15,034 nt of DNA from Candidatus Altarchaeales archaeon WOR_SM1_86-2 (GTDB lineage: Archaea > Altiarchaeota > Altiarchaeia > IMC4 > MCBC01): NCBI GenBank assembly GCA_001723855.1, contig MCBC01000164.1, positions 1 to 15,034 on the forward strand, written 5' to 3'. Below, piece by piece: positions 1 to 5,979 of the stretch. The translations under genes and the position numbers were made by a program. Within the stretch, counting starts at the first letter, position 1. Each line of letters starts with the position of its first letter. Under the pieces are notes generated by a model that had not been told where the DNA came from, searched no databases, and saw nothing but the letters and a program-made list of their open reading frames with translations.

Positions 1-878
1 TTTATCTCATAATGGAAAAGAGGAATCTCAATTATCTGTGCTATGCTGCCGTAATTTTGCCTGATCCTTTCAATATATCCCTTCTGCATCTGCATCCTTG
101 CCCTATGAAACTCGCAGTCCGCCTCCTGAATAACCCCGTTTATTATGATATGCCCGGTTTTTAAGCCGTAAGCATCAAAGTCGGAGATGATTCGTTCTAT
201 CTGATATATCCCCAGTGCTTCAGGTATCGTAACCCCCGCAAACCCCACCTTCTCTCCATCCCTCAAAAACCCGGCAATTTCTTCTGCAAGTTCTTTCCAT
301 GAGTCGATAATATCAAATATTGAACGCCTGCTCCTTTTAATCCCGGCAGCCCTTTGAAGTTTGTCCATGGAATCCTTCATGCTCATGTAAACCCTTGCGG
401 CGGCATCCAAATGTTCGATGAACTGGACAGGCATGTTAAGAAGCCTCATCGTATGTCCCGCCGGAGCAGTATCCCATACAATGCGGTCATACTCTCCTTT
501 ATCTGCCAGCTCAAGGATATAGTCGAGCATGAACTCCTCATCTATCCCGGGAGCGCCCCCTATGTAATCTATTATGTCATAATCAACCTGAGCAAACGAA
601 GAAAGCACCTCATAAACCTCGTCCCCGAATTTTTCCTTCCACCTTCGCAGCACTTCGTCTGAACTTAATTCAACGGCATAGAGGTTCTCAGCGATCAATG
701 TCTCTTTATCCCCTATCTTTTTCTCAAACATATCCGAGAGTGAAAGCACGGGGTCAGTGGAGAGGATCAGGGTTTTCTCCCCAAGGGATGAGAAGTGTAG
801 GGCGGAAGCGGCAGAAGTTGTTGTTTTCCCGACCCCTCCTTTCCCACCGAACATTATCACTTTTTGAGGCAGGTTCAT
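1..878 (-). CDS. ArsA/Get3-family ATPase, 3' end beyond the window
   Basis: The first 292 codons are in the window, starting at ATG 876-878; the gene runs off the left edge. The N-terminus has the deviant Walker A motif GGKGGVGKTT (residues 11-20). A switch I-like segment STDPVLSLSD lies at 40-49, and the ArsA/Get3 signature DTAPAGHTMR at 136-145. This family consists of cytosolic dimeric ATPases, either the Get3 type handling tail-anchored membrane proteins or the ArsA type energising oxyanion efflux. No arsenic genes are nearby, so a Get3-like role is more likely, but this is inference. Where Get3 proteins usually have a CxxC zinc motif before the MQ(K) helix, this one reads CEFH (255-258), with His in place of the second Cys. 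Three broken copies of this gene's start lie to the right. It diverges from the antitoxin gene across 45 bp. Confidence 0.9.
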   Translation of the reverse strand, partial: MNLPQKVIMFGGKGGVGKTTTSAASALHFSSLGEKTLILSTDPVLSLSDMFEKKIGDKETLIAENLYAVELSSDEVLRRWKEKFGDEVYEVLSSFAQVDYDIIDYIGGAPGIDEEFMLDYILELADKGEYDRIVWDTAPAGHTMRLLNMPVQFIEHLDAAARVYMSMKDSMDKLQRAAGIKRSRRSIFDIIDSWKELAEEIAGFLRDGEKVGFAGVTIPEALGIYQIERIISDFDAYGLKTGHIIINGVIQEADCEFHRARMQMQKGYIERIRQNYGSIAQIIEIPLFHYEI

Positions 879-923
879 CTTTTTAAATTTTATTTTTAAA
901 ATACCAGTAATTATTAAAGAAAA
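879..923. promoter_or_regulatory. Divergent promoter region, ArsA / antitoxin
   Basis: This is a 45-bp, almost pure A/T spacer between the two divergent starts. It contains TATA-like runs such as TTTTTAAAATA, at a distance that would give very short leaders. Almost the same block, ending in the A-rich run before the start, is found upstream of the third ArsA relic at 3495-3547, so the block was duplicated with the relic. The calls rest on base composition and position only. Confidence 0.45.
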
Positions 924-1232
924 ATGTACAAATCAATACATCTCCCAGAAAAAATAGAAAAAGACATCAAGGAGTATATGTCCTATGAAAGAACAGAAGA
1001 GGAGGTAGCTCTTGAGCAACTCTTGGAGATGGGGGTCTCGGAGTGGAAGAGAGAGAGAGCGATAAATCTTTTGAGAGATGGAAAAATAACTCTCCAAAAG
1101 TCGGCGGATTTCGCAGGAATTTCCCTGTGGGAAATGATAGAAATCGTAAAGGAGAGAAAAATTGACTGGTTGAAATTATCTGGGAAAGACATTGAAGAGG
1201 ATTTCAAGTCCGCGCTGGAGATTGAAAAATGA
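924..1232 (+). CDS. UPF0175-type antitoxin, helix-turn-helix-like
   Basis: This 102-residue protein starts MYKSIHLPEKIEKDIKEYM and has the layout of the UPF0175 family of predicted antitoxins. That layout is an N-terminal beta-strand/helix segment and a central stretch of small and hydrophobic residues (about 42-88, around KITLQKSADFAGISLWEM) that looks like a helix-turn-helix. A charged C-terminal tail follows, which in such proteins usually wraps the toxin. Its stop overlaps the start of the PIN gene by 4 bp (ATGA at 1229-1232), so the two are translationally coupled, as expected for a type II toxin-antitoxin pair. It probably represses its own promoter, which would place it right against the ArsA start. 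Confidence 0.8.
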   Translation: MYKSIHLPEKIEKDIKEYMSYERTEEEVALEQLLEMGVSEWKRERAINLLRDGKITLQKSADFAGISLWEMIEIVKERKIDWLKLSGKDIEEDFKSALEIEK

Positions 1233-1744
1233 AGAATAAACCTTTAGTTTTGGACTCAAGCCCACTGATTTATTTGGTTAAAGTTGGGCTCTCATGGGTG
1301 TTTGGAGAGTTAGATGAAGTTTATATTGTTAGTGAGGTAAAGAAAGAAGTTGTTGATACAGGGAAATCTGGGGGATTCAGCGACGCATTTATAGTTGAAG
1401 ATCTGATTAAACGATCCGTGCTAAAGGTCAAATGCCCCTCTGATAACGAGTTTATCTCAAAACTTTCAGCAATCTCTGAACTTCATACCGCGGATGTAAA
1501 GACGCTTGCACTTGCAAGAGAAATAAAAGGAATCGCCATTATTGACGAGGAAATTGGCAGGAATATAGGAAAAATGCTCGGAATTGAGGTGATGGGAAGT
1601 GCATATATGCTGTTCAGAATGATGATGAAAGGGAGATTGGATAAAGTGCAAACAAGGGGGATTATAGATGGTATGATATCGGAGGGGTGGTGGTGTTCAG
1701 CAGAATGCTACGCAAAGATACTGAAATTGATCGATGAGTTTTAA
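1229..1744 (+). CDS. PIN-domain toxin, DUF3368-like
   Basis: This 171-residue protein has the PIN ribonuclease layout. D9 in VLDSSPLIYL is the first metal ligand and E40 a possible second. The central LHTADVKTLALA (85-96) carries D89 at the usual third position, and D106 in AIIDEE (103-108) is the fourth. The segment after it (RNIGKMLGIEVMGSAYML) fits the DUF3368 branch, which is regularly paired with UPF0175 antitoxins. It is predicted to cut RNA when not bound by the upstream protein. All acidic residues are present, so it looks intact. The stop codon lies only about 5 bp from the second ArsA relic, so the cassette boundary is sharp. The RNA target is unknown. Confidence 0.82.
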   Translation: MKNKPLVLDSSPLIYLVKVGLSWVFGELDEVYIVSEVKKEVVDTGKSGGFSDAFIVEDLIKRSVLKVKCPSDNEFISKLSAISELHTADVKTLALAREIKGIAIIDEEIGRNIGKMLGIEVMGSAYMLFRMMMKGRLDKVQTRGIIDGMISEGWWCSAECYAKILKLIDEF

Positions 1745-1749
1745 ATTAG

Positions 1750-1810
1750 TTGTTGTTTTCCCGACCCCTCCCTTTCCGCCGAACATTATTACTTTTTGAG
1801 GCATGTTCAT
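1750..1810 (-). pseudogene. ArsA start relic, copy 2
   Basis: Read on the minus strand from ATG 1808-1810, this codes MNMPQKVIMFGGKGGVGKTT, then T and N, then a stop. It matches the first 21 codons of the intact ArsA gene at the left edge, including the whole Walker A motif. Similarity ends after the ACT codon at 1748-1750, right at the end of the toxin-antitoxin cassette. It is too short to be a working gene. The intact protein has L, not M, at position 3, but the third relic is nearly identical to this one at the nucleotide level over the shared part. Confidence 0.85.
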
Positions 1811-1947
1811 TTGAAATTTTAGGTTAAAGGTTTTATTTCTTAAAATATCAGTAAAGGGTATTTATACTCGTTATTCTAATTATATATAAATTAATGAGTT
1901 TCATAGGAGAGCATTAGACTTTTTCTTTGATACATTTATGATAAATT
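1811..1947 (+). promoter_or_regulatory. Helicase 1 promoter and leader
   Basis: This 137-bp spacer has two TATA-like sequences, GTATTTATACT at 1858-1868 and a TATATATAAAT stretch near 1881-1891. The first is matched in the leader of helicase 2 (GTATTTATATT near 6279), as are the ATTCTAATTATA segment and a CTTTTTCTT tract before the start. This conservation between the two copies suggests a real promoter followed by a leader of roughly 40-70 nt. Long leaders are known for some archaeal cold-responsive DEAD-box genes. Cold regulation here is only a guess. Confidence 0.45.
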
Positions 1948-3162
1948 ATGAAAATGGAATATTTTAGGGAACTGGGCATTATAGAGCCTATTTTGAAATC
2001 TATAGAAGAAGAGGGGTTTGAAAAACCAACAGAGATACAGGAAAAATCGATTCCTTTGATCCTTGACGAGCGCGATGTTATAGCTGGGGCTGCAACAGGT
2101 TCCGGAAAGACACTTGCGTTTGCTTCAGGGATTATAAAGAATTCAGAAAAAGGGAAAGGTATACAGGCTTTAGTTTTAACTCCAACAAGAGAACTGGCAG
2201 AACAGGTCGCAGACGCTTTAAAGAAATTTTCAAGATACAAACATTTAACGGTTACTGCTATTTACGGCGGAGTATCGATTAATCCGCAATTTAGGCAGTT
2301 GCGAACAGCAGATATTGTGGTGGGGACGCCTGGCAGAATACTAGACCACGTTGGAAGAAATAGTGTTGATTTTAGCAATGTAAAAACCCTTGTTTTAGAT
2401 GAAGCGGACAGAATGCTTGATATGGGATTTATAGATGATGTTGAAAAAATAATAAAGCAGTGTTCCCGGGAAAGGCAGACTCTTTTGTTTTCAGCTACAA
2501 TTTCAGACGATATAGCTCGTCTTGCTCACAGATATATGAAGGATTCGGTTGAAGTTTCTGCAGAGTCTTATGTTGATCCGAAAAAATTAACCCAGGTCTG
2601 CTATGATATTGCAGATAATTTAAAATTCTCCTTACTGGTCAATCTATTAAAGCACGAGAAAGCAGGGCTTGTAATGGTTTTCTGCAACACAAGGAAAAAT
2701 GTAGATTTCGTTGCAAACAATTTGAAATCTGCGGGGGTAGATGCCATGGCCATTCACGGGGGATTTTCCCAGGACAAAAGAACCAGAACAATGAAGCATT
2801 TCAATTCACAAAAAGTCTATGTTCTTGTATGCACTGATGTAGCTTCTCGCGGACTTGATATCCCGGGAGTTTCACATGTTTACAATTACGATATGCCCAA
2901 AGAGAGCAAGCAATATCTGCATAGAATAGGAAGAACCGCACGAGCCGGACAGGAAGGAAAGGCGATAAATATTCTTGCACGCAGGGATTATGATAATTTT
3001 ATGAGGGTATTGAGAGACTATGAAGTAGACGTAATTAAAGAACAAACACCATATATAGAAAGAGTAAGGATAGGATGGAGGGAAACACCGAAAAGATGGT
3101 CTGAAAAACCGAAAAATTTTAGAAACCAGAATAGGAGATATGGGGGGGGATATAGAACCTGA
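1948..3162 (+). CDS. DEAD-box ATP-dependent RNA helicase, copy 1
   Basis: This 404-residue protein is a complete minimal DEAD-box helicase. It has a Q-motif region (FEKPTEIQEKSIP, about 24-36), motif I AATGSGKT (48-55), Ia PTRELAEQV (79-87), TPGR (127-130), DEAD (151-154), SAT (182-184) and VMVFCNT (242-248). Motif V is TDVASRGLDI (296-305) and motif VI HRIGRTARAG (325-334). It ends with a short Arg/Gly-rich basic tail (about 378-404), likely an extra RNA contact. It should unwind or remodel RNA in the cytosol, for example in ribosome assembly. ATG 1954 (MEYF) is an equally good start, because the second helicase starts there and lacks the upstream ATG. It is a paralogue of 6375-7586, with very high similarity and some stretches nearly identical at DNA level. 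Confidence 0.95.
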   Translation: MKMEYFRELGIIEPILKSIEEEGFEKPTEIQEKSIPLILDERDVIAGAATGSGKTLAFASGIIKNSEKGKGIQALVLTPTRELAEQVADALKKFSRYKHLTVTAIYGGVSINPQFRQLRTADIVVGTPGRILDHVGRNSVDFSNVKTLVLDEADRMLDMGFIDDVEKIIKQCSRERQTLLFSATISDDIARLAHRYMKDSVEVSAESYVDPKKLTQVCYDIADNLKFSLLVNLLKHEKAGLVMVFCNTRKNVDFVANNLKSAGVDAMAIHGGFSQDKRTRTMKHFNSQKVYVLVCTDVASRGLDIPGVSHVYNYDMPKESKQYLHRIGRTARAGQEGKAINILARRDYDNFMRVLRDYEVDVIKEQTPYIERVRIGWRETPKRWSEKPKNFRNQNRRYGGGYRT

Positions 3163-3171
3163 TTATAAAAA

Positions 3172-3220
3172 ATTATTTTTATTTAAAATTTGAAATATAA
3201 ATCATATAACGCTGCTTACT
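3172..3220. repeat. Promoter-like block shared with 5931-5979
   Basis: The A/T-rich sequence running through AAAATTTGAAATATAA and CATATAACGCT is repeated almost exactly at 5931-5979. There it forms the upstream region of the metallophosphoesterase gene (minus strand). Here it lies directly after helicase 1 and before the third ArsA relic, with no phosphoesterase attached. It is therefore most likely a displaced promoter relic carried by the same duplication that carried the ArsA start. Confidence 0.65.
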
Positions 3221-3231
3221 AAAAATAAACA

Positions 3232-3494
3232 ATTAAAGTTTCTTTATCCTTTATCTTTCTTTCAAACATATCTGAAAGTGAAAGCACCGTATCTGTTGAA
3301 ACGATCAGGGTCTTCTCTCACATTGATGAAAAGTGCAGGGCTGCAGATGCGGAAGTCGTTGTTTTCCCGACCCCTCCCTTTCCGCCGAACATTATTACTT
3401 TTTGAGGCATATGCAACACATTTTTGATATTCCTTAATTTGTTGCATGTATGCAACGCCGGTGAATAATCCAATTGCGTTTCATATAGGTTCAT
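3232..3494 (-). pseudogene. ArsA start relic, copy 3, with stop and insertion
   Basis: On the minus strand, 3410 down to about 3232 reads MPQKVIMFGGKGGVGKTTTS and continues through a segment like ALHFSS, then a TGA stop (3318-3320) replacing the Gly at residue 33. It then goes on as EKTLIVSTD, VLSLSDMFE and KDKETLI, matching intact ArsA to about residue 62. The first two or three codons have been separated from the rest by a 76-bp hairpin element (3410-3485); the original start is probably the CAT at 3492-3494. Similarity then continues upstream into the promoter to about 3545. The stop, the insertion and the truncation make it a clear pseudogene. Confidence 0.88.
3410..3485. mobile_element. 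Short hairpin element (MITE-like), copy A
   Basis: This insertion of about 76 bp splits the third ArsA relic. It has two modules. Module A (3410-3448) has perfect 8-bp arms, ATGCAACA (3411-3418) and TGTTGCAT (3440-3447). Module B (3449-3485) starts TATGCAACGCCGGTGAA and ends AATTGCGTTTCATA. The outer ends (TATGCAAC and, read inward, TATGAAACGC) form an imperfect inverted repeat. The other copy at 6092-6225 has the same two modules in reverse orientation. It codes for nothing. A non-autonomous element moved by a transposase elsewhere fits best; TA next to both ends is compatible with a TA target but not proof. Confidence 0.65.
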
Positions 3495-3663
3495 CTTTGT
3501 AAATTTTCTTTTATTTTTAAAATACCCGTAATTATTAAAGAAAAATTTAAAAATAGAGTCAATAAAATGTATTGTTCAAAATTCGGTACCGATTGCCTGC
3601 ACTCTGTAATTTCGGATGATAGATTTGTCTTTGTGATGATTTACAAACGATTCAAGAGACGAT

Positions 3664-4200
3664 ATGGAAACTGATATCGATAAAATCAAAGAATTGTCAA
3701 ATGAAAAAGAAGACGAGAACTGGGAGTACCGGTCTTTTCTGAAAGGTTGTGATATATCAGAAGAGGATATTGATTCAATTGTGCATAAATTATATGTGCA
3801 AATGTCCTCGGAAATAGATTGCAAAAAATGTGCGAACTGCTGCAGAGAAGTGCGGCCGGTCCTGGATGAGGGGGATATTGAAAGATTTTCTAAAGGTTTG
3901 GGCATCTCTGCTGCCCGGTTCAAAGACAGGTACTTAGTCAGGGACAAGGACTCTCGGGGGTATGTATTTAACAAAAAACCATGCCCTTTCCTGAAAGATA
4001 ACCTATGTTCCTATTACGCTTACCGTCCCAGGGATTGTGTATCCTACCCTCATCTGGATAAAGACGGTTTCGTTTTCAGATTAATTGATGTGATAGACAA
4101 TTGCTCTATCTGCCCGATCGTGTTTAATGTTTATGAGTGTTTGAAGGATGAGCTCTGGAACGGGTTTAATGTCTTTGATGACTTTGACGAAGAATTTTAA
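3664..4200 (+). CDS. YkgJ-type cysteine-cluster protein
   Basis: This 178-residue protein has the YkgJ/UPF0153 cysteine pattern. C53, C56, C59 and C60 lie in CKKCANCC, C107 in PCPFL and C115 in LCSYY. C125 lies in RPRDCVSYP, C147 and C150 in CSICP, with C159 beyond. Family members are thought to bind zinc or an iron-sulfur cluster, and no firm enzymatic role is known to me. The N-terminal 50 residues are acidic and lack cysteines, and the C-terminus is acidic too (DDFDEEF). The reading frame upstream of ATG 3664 has no other ATG before a stop at 3637, so the start is well set. A 44-bp gap separates it from the next gene on the same strand, so they may be cotranscribed. Confidence 0.82.
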   Translation: METDIDKIKELSNEKEDENWEYRSFLKGCDISEEDIDSIVHKLYVQMSSEIDCKKCANCCREVRPVLDEGDIERFSKGLGISAARFKDRYLVRDKDSRGYVFNKKPCPFLKDNLCSYYAYRPRDCVSYPHLDKDGFVFRLIDVIDNCSICPIVFNVYECLKDELWNGFNVFDDFDEEF

Positions 4201-4244
4201 ATTGAATTTATTTGAATTTAATCAATTAAATAAAAAGGAGTAAA

Positions 4245-4838
4245 ATGTCGGTAAAATACCTGAACCGCAGAGGTGGTACATATTATCTGCACGAGGGAAA
4301 AACAAAAAAAGGAAACCCCAAATATTATTTTTCAAAGAAAAAGGACGGGGCACTGGTGAGTTCTATCCCTGACGGTTATGAGATCTATGAGAACCCTAAT
4401 GCGCAGGTTTTTTTAAGAAGGATTCCTCCTAAAATCATAACAGGTGAAGAACTATCAATAGTTGAAAACTGCGTTAAAAAATACTCGGAGTTAAAGGATT
4501 TTAAAATTGATGTTAAGAAAGATAATATTGTAATCTTTATCCCGGATAAGGATCCGGATGATTTAAAAGAGATACTTTCAGATTTTGCAGGATATGTTGA
4601 TCCCGATACTGATTCGAAATTAAGTCGATTTTTGGAAATGACTCAGACTTACTCGCCTATGATGCGTTTTGTACTTATTGACAAAAAGACCAGGGAATTT
4701 AATGTTGAAAGATTTTGTTTTTTAGGTTCAATTGATGACTGGATATTCCTGGATTGGTCTGCTGACCTGGCGAACCTTGTAAAAAAATACTGTAAACATT
4801 TAGGTAAGGAATCGTTTTACGAATTGCATGGATTTTAG
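4245..4838 (+). CDS. Conserved small protein of unknown function
   Basis: This 197-residue soluble protein has no signal peptide or membrane segment. The first 60 residues form a compact, aromatic and basic module, with YYLHEGKTKKGNPKYYFS at about 13-30 followed by IPDGYEIYENPNAQVFLRR at about 41-59. I recall similar N-termini in hypothetical proteins of other prokaryotes but know no function. The rest alternates charged helices and strands (for example DNIVIFIPDKDPDDLKEIL) without recognisable catalytic motifs. A clear Shine-Dalgarno AAGGAG at 4235-4240 lies 4 nt before the ATG, which is unusual in this window. It follows the YkgJ-type gene on the same strand. The coding call is firm; the function is not known. 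Confidence 0.78.
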   Translation: MSVKYLNRRGGTYYLHEGKTKKGNPKYYFSKKKDGALVSSIPDGYEIYENPNAQVFLRRIPPKIITGEELSIVENCVKKYSELKDFKIDVKKDNIVIFIPDKDPDDLKEILSDFAGYVDPDTDSKLSRFLEMTQTYSPMMRFVLIDKKTREFNVERFCFLGSIDDWIFLDWSADLANLVKKYCKHLGKESFYELHGF

Positions 4839-4849
4839 TAAAAACGCAT

Positions 4850-4998
4850 ATCCTTTCTTCAGTTTCAATTTCAATCCTTCTGCCATCATCTCATCATAGT
4901 ACTCATCAATCTTCTTTATTTTTTTCCGGGAGGTTTACCCTCTCAGCGATACTTTTAAATTTTTTATCAATATTCACTTTAACGGACTTTATTATCAC
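4850..4998 (-). pseudogene. Possible frameshifted small ORF
   Basis: On the minus strand, a GTG at 4996-4998 begins VIIKSVKVNIDKKFKSIAER and continues to VNLPEK, then runs into TGA after an A-run near 4920-4926. Skipping one base in that run restores an open frame reading KIKKIDEYYDEMMAEGLKLK and on through LKKGYAFL. The amphipathic, charged make-up resembles small antitoxins, but I cannot assign a family. A TATA-like TTTTAAATATG lies about 22-30 bp upstream of the GTG, matching the repeated block at 5004-5044. This could be a dead gene, a sequencing error in a homopolymer, or chance. Confidence 0.35.
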
Positions 4999-5003
4999 TC
5001 CGT

Positions 5004-5044
5004 ATTATGCAGTTTTCATATTTAAAAGCATGTTCTTTATTTTC
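5004..5044 (-). repeat. Promoter-like block, copy 1
   Basis: Read on the minus strand, this block runs TGAAAATAAAGAACATGC, then TTTTAAATATGAAAACTGCATAA. A closely similar block lies at 8865-8903, where it reads TTTTTAAATGTGAAATTTGCATAA. Both copies sit immediately downstream of a minus-strand gene and contain a good archaeal TATA-like core. Here the block points at the possible frameshifted ORF below 4998, which would make it that ORF's promoter. Confidence 0.45.
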
Positions 5045-5056
5045 AATATATCAAAA

Positions 5057-5926
5057 CTACAAAAAATACTCTAAAAGCATGTCCCTCATATAATCAAGTT
5101 CCAGATTCTTGTTTTTGATGCGTTTGTATTTTGCCATTGATTTCTCTTTGAACTTATTTTTATCATAATCAAATTCATTCAGGGTCACTTCTATCTTTTT
5201 ATCTGAAATCTCAATAAAATTAAATGATGGATTAACGAATCTTGAAAGATTTGACATGGTGCCGGCGTGCACTATTCCAAGTTCTGCCTTTCTGCCTTCA
5301 TTTGAGCCTATAATGTGGTCTGCTCTTGGAATGTGTTTATGCCCGCCTAAAACCATATCAATGCCGTTTTTAAAGGCGAACCTTATTACATTTCCGCAGT
5401 CCCTTACGGTAGAAACAGTAACTAAACCGGGAAAAGGGGTTAAATGGTGGTGCATTGTCAGGATCCTTAAGCCGTCAGCCCCGCTGTCATCCAATAACTT
5501 TTCTGCTCTGATTAACTGCTCCAAACCTACTTCGCCGTCACTTAAATCCGCCTCCGTAGAATCAAATGCTATAAAGGCGATGTCATCGACTTCATAAAAT
5601 ATCGGGTAAGAGAGCATTCTTCCAAATGTTTTTGTTTTCACGGAATATTTTTTAAATTTCTTCAAAAAATACGGGTGTCTCCGAAACATAACCTCCCCGC
5701 CTCTTTTTTCATCCCAGTTGCCCGGATTTGGAAGTATGTCCGCCTTAAAACTTTTAAACAATTTCTCTGTTGCCTTATAATCCCCTGGAGACCAGCTTTC
5801 AAGTATGTCCCCCGTTAAAAGCAAAAGATCGGGATTCCGTTCATTCACCACCTCAATTATACTTTCAAGTATGCGGGGGTTATGCTTCCCGAGGTGAAGA
5901 TCAGATATGTGTGCTAAAAGGGTCAT
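5057..5926 (-). CDS. Calcineurin-like metallophosphoesterase with altered GNH motif
   Basis: This 289-residue protein has the metallophosphoesterase signature in order: ISDLHLG (7-13, ligands D9 and H11), LTGDI (37-41, D40), then PGNWDE (68-73), MHHHLTP (158-164, His ligands) and GGHKHIPRA (194-202). In the family the third block is GNH(E/D), and the His acts as general acid/base. Here it is Trp (W71), with Asn70 kept. The metal site should therefore form, but catalysis may be changed or lost. The overall pattern is nearest to the CpdA-like phosphodiesterases or related nucleases; the substrate is unknown. The Lys-rich C-terminus (about 245-275) may contact nucleic acid or membrane. It is transcribed toward the left; its upstream block (5931-5979) is duplicated at 3172-3220. 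Confidence 0.88.
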   Translation of the reverse strand: MTLLAHISDLHLGKHNPRILESIIEVVNERNPDLLLLTGDILESWSPGDYKATEKLFKSFKADILPNPGNWDEKRGGEVMFRRHPYFLKKFKKYSVKTKTFGRMLSYPIFYEVDDIAFIAFDSTEADLSDGEVGLEQLIRAEKLLDDSGADGLRILTMHHHLTPFPGLVTVSTVRDCGNVIRFAFKNGIDMVLGGHKHIPRADHIIGSNEGRKAELGIVHAGTMSNLSRFVNPSFNFIEISDKKIEVTLNEFDYDKNKFKEKSMAKYKRIKNKNLELDYMRDMLLEYFL

Positions 5927-5930
5927 TTTT

Positions 5931-5979
5931 GTTTATTTTTATTAAAATTTGAAAATAAAACCATATAACGCTAATTACT
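5931..5979 (-). promoter_or_regulatory. Promoter region of the metallophosphoesterase
   Basis: This A/T-rich block ends 4 bp from the phosphoesterase start and reads, on the minus strand, AGCGTTATATGG, TTTTATTTTC and AAATTTTAATAAAAATA. It is nearly identical to 3172-3220 after helicase 1. Conservation of a non-coding block in two places supports a function, most simply a TATA-type promoter. The second copy has lost its gene. Confidence 0.55.

Noticed and set aside
1914..2240. Minus-strand frame opposite the helicase 1 start (also seen at 6323-6661)
   Set aside because: Both copies are antisense shadows of the conserved helicase N-terminus; their similarity follows from helicase similarity.
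1750..3410. Repeated Walker A segments as a diversity-generating template/variable repeat pair
   Set aside because: No reverse transcriptase is present and the differences are decay-type (stop, truncation), not adenine-specific changes.
3232..3447. The 61-codon minus-strand frame (3262-3447) as a small gene
   Set aside because: It lies over the third relic and hairpin element in another frame and has no support.
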